NCBI GenBank assembly: GCA_024138015.1
Contig: JAMXBB010000002.1
Coordinates: 12,219,941 to 12,283,940, forward strand
DNA from: Lumnitzera littorea
Taxonomy: Eukaryota > Streptophyta > Magnoliopsida > Myrtales > Combretaceae
DNA length: 64,000 nt
Direction: 5' to 3'
The position numbers were made by a program, and so were the translations under genes. Shown here piece by piece: positions 58,722 to 64,000 of the stretch (within the stretch, counting starts at the first letter, position 1; the number at the start of each line of letters is the position of its first letter). Under the pieces are notes generated by a model that worked only from the letters and a program-made list of their open reading frames with translations, ran no database searches and was not told the DNA's origin.

Positions 58722-59089
58722 GGATGATAATGAAAAAAATAATAATAAATACATAAACAAAAACTACTTATTCTAAAAATTACTGACAAACCAAAATCTT
58801 GAATGCCATAATTTCTTCATATCGATTAGATCTTGAAAAGTAGATATATGGTGAAAATATACAATGGATGGATTAGTGATGGTGAAAGCAATTAAAAAAA
58901 AAGGCATGAGAAACTTTATTCAATGAATAAGTAAAGATGTAAGAATATTGAAACTAATAAGGATGTGTCTGTGCATCTAGGGTAGTGAGCGCAAGGAAGA
59001 TTATTTGGAAAGAGGGTAACTAAGTTAGGATTTTGTTCATTCGTATAAAATAAGGCTAAAGAAGAGCAGTGATTTCAATAGGTTTATTT
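58722..59089. other. AT-rich spacer
   Basis: No gene, LTR edge or inverted repeat recognised. Confidence 0.5.
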
Positions 59090-59310
59090 CATTTTTTAAT
59101 TTGGGGCATTTTGAAATAAATATATTTTATCAGGAATAACAATTCCTTCAATGAAAGGAAGGAGTAAACACCTTCTTTCTACTCCATGATTCATGGAATA
59201 AATATTGTTTGTGGTATAAACCTTTTACAAATCAAATAAGGGAATAAATATTTCACAAGTAATAAATTTGGAATTGTGATTCCATTTGAGTGAACCAAAT
59301 GCAAAATTAA
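59090..59310. repeat. Probable MITE (hAT-like ends)
   Basis: About 220 bp with imperfect inverted ends: GGGGCATTTTGAAATAAA and CAGGAATAACAATTCC on the left against GGAATTGTGATTCC and TGAACCAAATGC on the right. Palindromic words such as CATGATTCATGG lie in the centre. The AATTCC/GGAATT arms are typical of short non-autonomous DNA elements. I could not settle the target duplication. Confidence 0.5.
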
Positions 59311-59432
59311 TGTAGCCAATGTGCCATATTATATACCACTCAGTAGTTTTATAATTACAGAGGTAACATCAATAAGGATGTAAGGTAGGTATCGTCTAGT
59401 CATCTAACTCAATAAGAAGCAATCATAGACAA

Positions 59433-61160
59433 CATGTAACATTCCAAAACTATAAGACGTTTATTAGCTTGCTCTATATTTTTACCTCAACAGAAATTAC
59501 ACGACTTGGTATTTACTATTAACTCTACAATTTCTTAAATAATCCTCAAACTCTTATATTACATCACTTTGTTTATGAAAATTATATAACTAAACAAAAC
59601 CATCAACTTAAGAAAAAAAAATAGTAAATTATATGATACACTTCGAAGTTGTGACATGAGGAGATTATTGGTTCAAACACAAGATAAAAGCAAAACAATG
59701 AGTTTTAGCAAAAACCCACAAGCAATAGATGTTACTCACTACTGCAACGTATACAATATAACATTTACTTAATATTATGTACAAGTGAATAGAAGGGTCA
59801 CTAGTTATTAACTTTTATTAAATGAGATAAATAAAAGCTAACGCTAGAGAGGCGATTCTCTCTTAAGAAGGTAATTTTGTGTATTGAATACATAAGATGA
59901 CGTATACGTAATTATAAGGGTGGCTTTCTATACCTAGCTACCATGGTTTATAATGAAAAGGGAATAGACTAAAAGGGTAAATCATAAAACATAAGTAAAA
60001 TAAAACAGAAAGAATGTATGTATCAAAGAATCATCCTTACATTTTGTATAAGGGCCATATACAGTATACTATCTTAATAGGACGCTCTAAGAAAAAGCTG
60101 CAAAGAGAATATCCGATTTGCTTAGGGGTGAAATGGGTGTTATGTTCTCTAATTAGCTTGGCAACCTAAAAGACAACTTGGAAAATAAGAGGAATAGTGA
60201 AAAGGTCAAATTAGCTAACTTAAGTCAGGTTAGGTTAAGAGTTCGACACAACTTGACTTAAGCTACAAGGAACCTTCGTTGCTTAGATGGAACTTAGTTC
60301 GAATAAGGTGACTAAGTCCTCATATTAAGTAGGAATCTTCATCCTGTATTGGTCCTTGGGCTTGAATACATCAAGCTAGATTTTGTAAGCCTCTAGCTTA
60401 GTTTTAGACGATAGGTCTAGGGACTTGATCCGATCACTATAAAGAGTCATTTTGGTAATTGGGCTTTTGGCTTAATTTAATGCCTTAGACCATTTTAATG
60501 GCTAAGTCATAAGGTTTAGGAAACTAGGTTCAATTGGGGATGTCTTTGAGAGATTTGGCCTGATAGGCTCGAAACAAGGATCATCACATGAGCATTCTTA
60601 ATCTTGGCCTTACTCAACTGTATCCTGTACGAGAAGTAGACTTAGAGAAGTCTTTCAAGGTATGTTTAGGCTTCATTTGCCCTTTATTAGCCTTCAAATC
60701 TCTAAAATAAGCTTTATTTGAAGAATGTACATTGCATAAAGGAATTAGGTCTTCTTTAATCTTTGTAAGCCTTCGTAGGCCAACATCCGAAACCCACTTC
60801 TAAACCTCGAATTCATAAGAAAACGATAATATAAGTCGTTAGATTGTTAGAAGTGATAAAACAACCTCCAACAATAGTAGATCTTAATAATCCATCTCAA
60901 AGTGATTCAATTGTTAAGATTAGCCACTAAAATCTATAAATGAGATGCTAATTCTCTTATTTATAAAACATGTGATACATTGCAACTGCAAAAGCTTTGC
61001 AGAAAGACCTCCAGAGAAGATCAAATAACAAAAGTTACTCACAAACAAATCAAGACACAACTAAGTTTACTCATTTCAATCTTTTGGGATACGTATATCG
61101 TGAGATATTAAGTTAACCTATTACTCCTTCTACATTTCTCTCAATTACATCCATACATGT
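59433..61160. repeat. Possible degenerate LTR related to insertion E
   Basis: It begins TGTAACATTCCAAAAC, like the TGTCACAACCC/TGTCATGCCCC starts. Later it shows CTTGGGCTTGAATACATC and GGGCTTTTGGCTTAATTTAA, words like those at 24690-24780 of insertion E. There is no ORF and no clear right end. The similarity is weak and order-based only. Confidence 0.3.
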
Positions 61161-61429
61161 GTCATTAGATCAAATAATCTCTAAGATGGAATTGCATGTG
61201 CAACGTATAATTAATCGTTAATAACAATGCCATCCATATAAAATAAAGGTCGTTTGCCCGTGCTTTGTGATACGGATTTGCAGATAAACACACGGACCCA
61301 ATATTACGCATAACCAAGGGGGTGGGTCCAAGCCGCGAGATAGCTCGAAAGGTAAATGATAGTTGAGGGATGAGCAGGGATTCTTGTGTGCCGACGATAG
61401 ATATGATATACCAACACCTCATATGAGCT

Positions 61430-61859
61430 TAGGTCACACTTAATATGATACATAAGTATGGTTGGAGGTCACTCGCCACTAGTCCATGTTTAAATAGGCT
61501 TGATAAGAGTAGCTTAAAAGTAAGCAAAAAGGACACTTGGTTTAAGAGAGAGTAAAAAGGTTCAGTGTATTCTTCTGTATATTAATTCTACAGCTATTAC
61601 ATTATGAGAGTATTTATAATACCCGGTTAAGGTAAGTCCTAAGTAACAAAAATGATAAAGAATGGATCCTTATTTGATAAACAAAAAATAGAGAAATAAT
61701 TTACAAGGAAATGAAATCATGTAAAAGAACGTCCTCTATTAAAAAGGATAGTACGGGTGTTAGAAAGGACAGTACGCGCATTTTACTCAATCTGCAATTC
61801 TGATAATATTGTGAGCCAAGCAAGGGTGGTCCTTTGATCAGGTTTGTTCAATGTCAGCA
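61430..61859 (-). repeat. Probable 3' LTR of the chromovirus, left edge unknown
   Basis: Minus reading: a possible LTR start TGCTGACATTGAAC at 61859, TATAAATA at 61611-61618, then a leader with CAGAAGAATACACTGAACC and CTCTCTCTTAAACC as seen in plant LTR transcribed starts. The second LTR lies outside the window, so neither identity nor the left border (which may reach 61165) can be shown. Confidence 0.4.
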
Positions 61860-62168
61860 ATTTGGCGCCCTAATCGCTAGGGCTGGATAGGGGTTGGATC
61901 AGGGACAATTCATATTTGGGTTGGCTTCGGCTAGTTGGTCCTTCACAATTATTAGCTCGGCTTTGGTACTTTGGGGATAGTTGTTTTCTTGATTTGGTGC
62001 TTGGATCAGGGTGCGGAGAGGGGTTGGCTCCATGTGTGGGCTAATCACCTCAACAGCTTCGTGGATGGTGTAGAGAGAGAATTAGCTTGGCAAATCAGAT
62101 TGGAGAAAACACTACTCCTTAGCGCTTAACTCTCCTCGAATAGTACGACGGACCATGTAAGAAAGCCC
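61860..62168 (-). other. Region between integrase stop and probable 3' LTR
   Basis: Contains TTTGGCGCCC (61861-61870, plus reading) at the LTR border and a G/T-rich middle. No coding. The GGCGCC next to an LTR edge resembles a primer site on the plus strand, which leaves the orientation of this LTR open. Confidence 0.35.
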
Positions 62169-62650
62169 TCAGGCTTGAGAGCAAGTGATCGATCCTTGAT
62201 CCCTATCATTCCCTTCGGGTTGTTTAAGATTTAGGATCAAATTTGGTTCGACTTCAGGTTGCTCGTCTTTGGGAGTATAAGGTTGGAGATCGATAATATT
62301 GAAGGAGTCCGAGACTCCATATCCTTTAGGTGATTCAATCCTATAAGCATTAGGATTAATCTTTTCAAGCACTTTGAAAGGTCCATTGGCCTTGGGAGAC
62401 AACTTGTTCTTCTTTAAGTTTGGGAACCAATCCTTGCTGAGATGTATCCAGACCAAATCACCTGGTTGAAATTCTCTCTTTCTCTATCCTTGGTTTTGCT
62501 TCTCGAGCTTAGTATTAGCTTAGCTCAATTGCTCCATAACCTTCTAGTACATAGCTTTAATGGCCTTAACTTTTTCTACGGCTGGCCGATCATCATCAAG
62601 CTTCAGCTGGGGTACTTAGTCCACAGGAGCTCGGGGTTGAATCCATAGGC
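62169..62650 (-). pseudogene. Chromovirus integrase C-terminal domain
   Basis: From about 62600, KVMEQLS and NTKLEKQNQG precede REFQPGDLVWIHLSKDWFP, then KANGPFKVLEKINPNAYRIE and SDSFNIIDLQPY. This is the GPF/Y module that ends chromovirus integrases. The last 95 codons (62456-62169) are open and end in an acidic-to-polar tail without a visible chromodomain. Stops occur before 62456. In a living element this part binds DNA and steers insertion. Confidence 0.85.
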
Positions 62651-63037
62651 GACCTCAAATGGTGATATGCTAGTTACACCGTGGGCGGTCTTATTGTAGG
62701 CGAATTCGATGATTGGTAGACACAGATCCCAATTGACCATGTTTCGTCCGATAGCAACTCGTAGCAAAGTTCCCATAGTTTGATTGACAACTTCAGTCTA
62801 TCCATCGGTCTGTGGATGAAAGGACGTGCTGTACAATAGCTTAGTTCCCATTTGCCTCCAAAGTAACCTCCAAAAGTGGCTCATAAACTTGGGGTCTTGA
62901 TCCGAAACAATGGTTCTGGATACACTGTGAAGCTTGATCACCTCCTGCAAGAAAAGAAAAGAGATAGTTGAAGCGTCGTTAGTTTTGGAGTAAGGTATGA
63001 AATGTACCATCTTGCTAAACTGATCTACAACCACCAT
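62651..63037 (-). pseudogene. Chromovirus integrase catalytic core
   Basis: An open stretch of 79 codons (63037-62798) contains VVVDQFSKMVHFI (first catalytic Asp), TIVSDQDPKFMSHFW (second Asp) and LLYSTSFHPQTDG. It then breaks at a stop, where the usual Q is changed, and continues with traces such as NMVNWDLCLPIIEFAYNK to about 62660. The frame lesions make it inactive. Neighbours on both sides are parts of the same polyprotein. Confidence 0.87.
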
Positions 63038-63169
63038 GATGGAGTCCTTCCCTCAGGATGTCCTTAGCAATATTAACACGAAGTCCATACTTAACTGGGA
63101 CCATGGTTTGGTTGGGATAGGTAAGGGTAGGTACTATCCTTACTTAGCTTAGCTCTTTGCCTTTCTGCA

Positions 63170-63375
63170 GGTCGCATGCCTTTCCAGCACGGACTACACG
63201 TCTCTCATCATTCTCAGCTAAAGAATCTCATAGACAATACTTCAAGGGTTTGGCTAAAATGTCCTATTAATCCTCCTTCATGCGCTTTGTGCACCAATAA
63301 TTCTCTTATGGAACAAGTTAGGATACATAACCTTCTCTTCCTGAATAAGTATCTGTCTTCCCTATGATAGTTGTC
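63170..63375 (-). pseudogene. Chromovirus integrase zinc-finger region
   Basis: Minus reading gives RELLVHKAHEGGLIGHFSQ, the H-x-H half of the HHCC finger. A decayed second half follows, in which two stops precede ETCSPCWKGMRPAER and the cysteines are hard to place. The finger helps integrase multimerise. It joins RNase H and core in the expected order. Confidence 0.7.
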
Positions 63376-63441
63376 TAATGTTCGTCCTTCCTCACATCAG
63401 GCATAAATAGGACTAAAGTGTGGGTCCTTAGCATATAACTC

Positions 63442-63905
63442 CTATACAGTTGAAAAACCAAGTAGCCTTGTTTGCAGCTCGATTAAGAGGGTATGTCGTC
63501 TGGATAGAGCATCAACTACTACATAGTTCCTTCCATTCTTGTATTTTACGACATAAGAAAAACCCTCCATGAACTCGACCCATTTGGCTTGTCTCCAGGA
63601 CAACTTCGGTTGGTTTTTAAGATATCTCAAGGATTCATGATCAGTGTAGATCCCAAATTCTTTGGGTAGCAGATAGTGTTGCCATACTGTGAGGGCTCGG
63701 ATCAAAGAGTATAACTCTTTGTCATAGATAAAGTAGTTGAGTGTAGCTCCTTGAAGTTTTTTCTGAAGTAAGCAATAAGGCGACCTTCTTGCATCTGTAC
63801 AGTACCTATGCTTAGTCTGAATGCATTACACTCGACTTCAAACACCTTGTCAAAGCTCAATAGAGCTAAGACCGGGGCTGTAGTTAGCTTCTCTTTCACT
63901 TCCTT
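63442..63905 (-). pseudogene. Chromovirus RNase H domain
   Basis: First piece (63899-63702): LTTAPVLALLSFDKVFEVECNA (split frame start), then RLIAYFRKNF and LHSTTLSMTKSYTL, where the catalytic Asp of the DAS/CDA motif reads ECNA. Second piece (63705-63442): YLLPKEFGIYTDHESLRYLKNQ with the TDHESL block, then KWVEFMEGFSYVVKYKNGR and VVDALSRR. The pieces overlap in different frames, so one frameshift separates them. It would remove RNA from the RNA-DNA hybrid. Confidence 0.87.
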
Positions 63906-64000
63906 AAAACTCTTCTGCTCCTTCTCTCCCTATCTGAATTCAACATTCTTCTTAAAGAGTTCGGTGAGTAGGGCTACAATCGTACTGAAATTCTTTATGA

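Larger units (their letters stand above)
61859..64000 (-). mobile_element. 3' half of a Ty3/Gypsy chromovirus
   Basis: Minus-strand order RNase H (63905-63442), zinc finger (63370-63170), integrase core (63037-62660), integrase C-terminus (62600-62169). The motifs VVVDQFSKMVHFIPYSK and GPFKVLEKINPNAYRIE are those of plant chromoviruses outside the Tekay clade (Reina/CRM/Galadriel type). Frames are interrupted by stops and at least two frameshifts. RT and gag lie beyond the right edge. Confidence 0.85.

Noticed and set aside
61165..61422. 85-codon minus-strand frame
   Set aside because: No recognisable domain; falls in the probable LTR leader next to the chromovirus.

Overview
The window is gene-poor, AT-rich plant nuclear DNA, most likely eudicot heterochromatin. 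I find no host protein-coding gene, no tRNA and no rRNA gene. Nearly everything I can name is a decayed transposable element or an old viral insertion. The plant assignment rests on Ty3/Gypsy Tat-, Athila- and chromovirus-type coding remnants, a Cassandra-type element carrying 5S rRNA sequence, Mutator-type long-TIR elements and an endogenous caulimovirid (plant pararetrovirus). The species cannot be told from the sequence.

Left block (1-22740). A minus-strand caulimovirid relic (1-4134 and 22404-22740) is split by an 18.3 kb insertion. The insertion is a Tat-lineage Ty3/Gypsy element (4140-22398) with 481-482 bp LTRs and gag, protease, RT, a dual RNase H region and integrase on the minus strand. 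On the plus strand, between integrase and the 3' LTR, it carries a separate decayed intron-containing gene (5241-7838) with its own TATA box. Two plus-oriented solo LTRs of one family interrupt this element: B (9104-15212, exact TSD CTTGC) in integrase and C (17313-19489) in RT. B was itself hit by an Athila-like element (9820 to about 14340). That fragment keeps its 3' LTR and the only long undamaged ORF of the window (411 codons, 12444-13679).

Middle block (22740-45062). Several long (about 3 kb), ORF-less solo LTRs, probably chromovirus Tekay/Del-like, lie in both orientations: 22740-27530 (interrupted by a 3.6 kb relative at 23222-26796), 30405-33668, about 35930-37594, and 38616-45062 (interrupted by an inverted sister copy at 39285-42221, TSD TTTAT). 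Between them lie a Mutator-type MITE with a 10 bp TSD (27835-29648) that contains a Cassandra TRIM (28372-28931), a second long-TIR element (30093-34268) that contains one of the LTRs, and an unclassified repeat present twice.

Right block (45063-64000). About 6 kb holds only microsatellites and faint MITE traces. A further Tekay-like LTR (51063-58716, TSD CATAA) carries an internal 280 bp tandem duplication. A 2.0 kb LTR (54663-58580) is inserted in that duplication, and an inverted copy of the same 2.0 kb family (55846-57762, exact TSD GTAAT) is inserted in it. After a degenerate stretch, the window ends in the 3' half (RNase H, integrase, probable 3' LTR) of a minus-strand chromovirus (about 61430-64000).

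The main result is a stratigraphy. Target-site duplications and re-joinable reading frames order at least ten insertions. Decay is dominated by C-to-T / G-to-A transitions, as expected for methylated repeats. The elements do not form a cooperating system. The most distinctive unit is the Tat element with its oppositely transcribed accessory gene.
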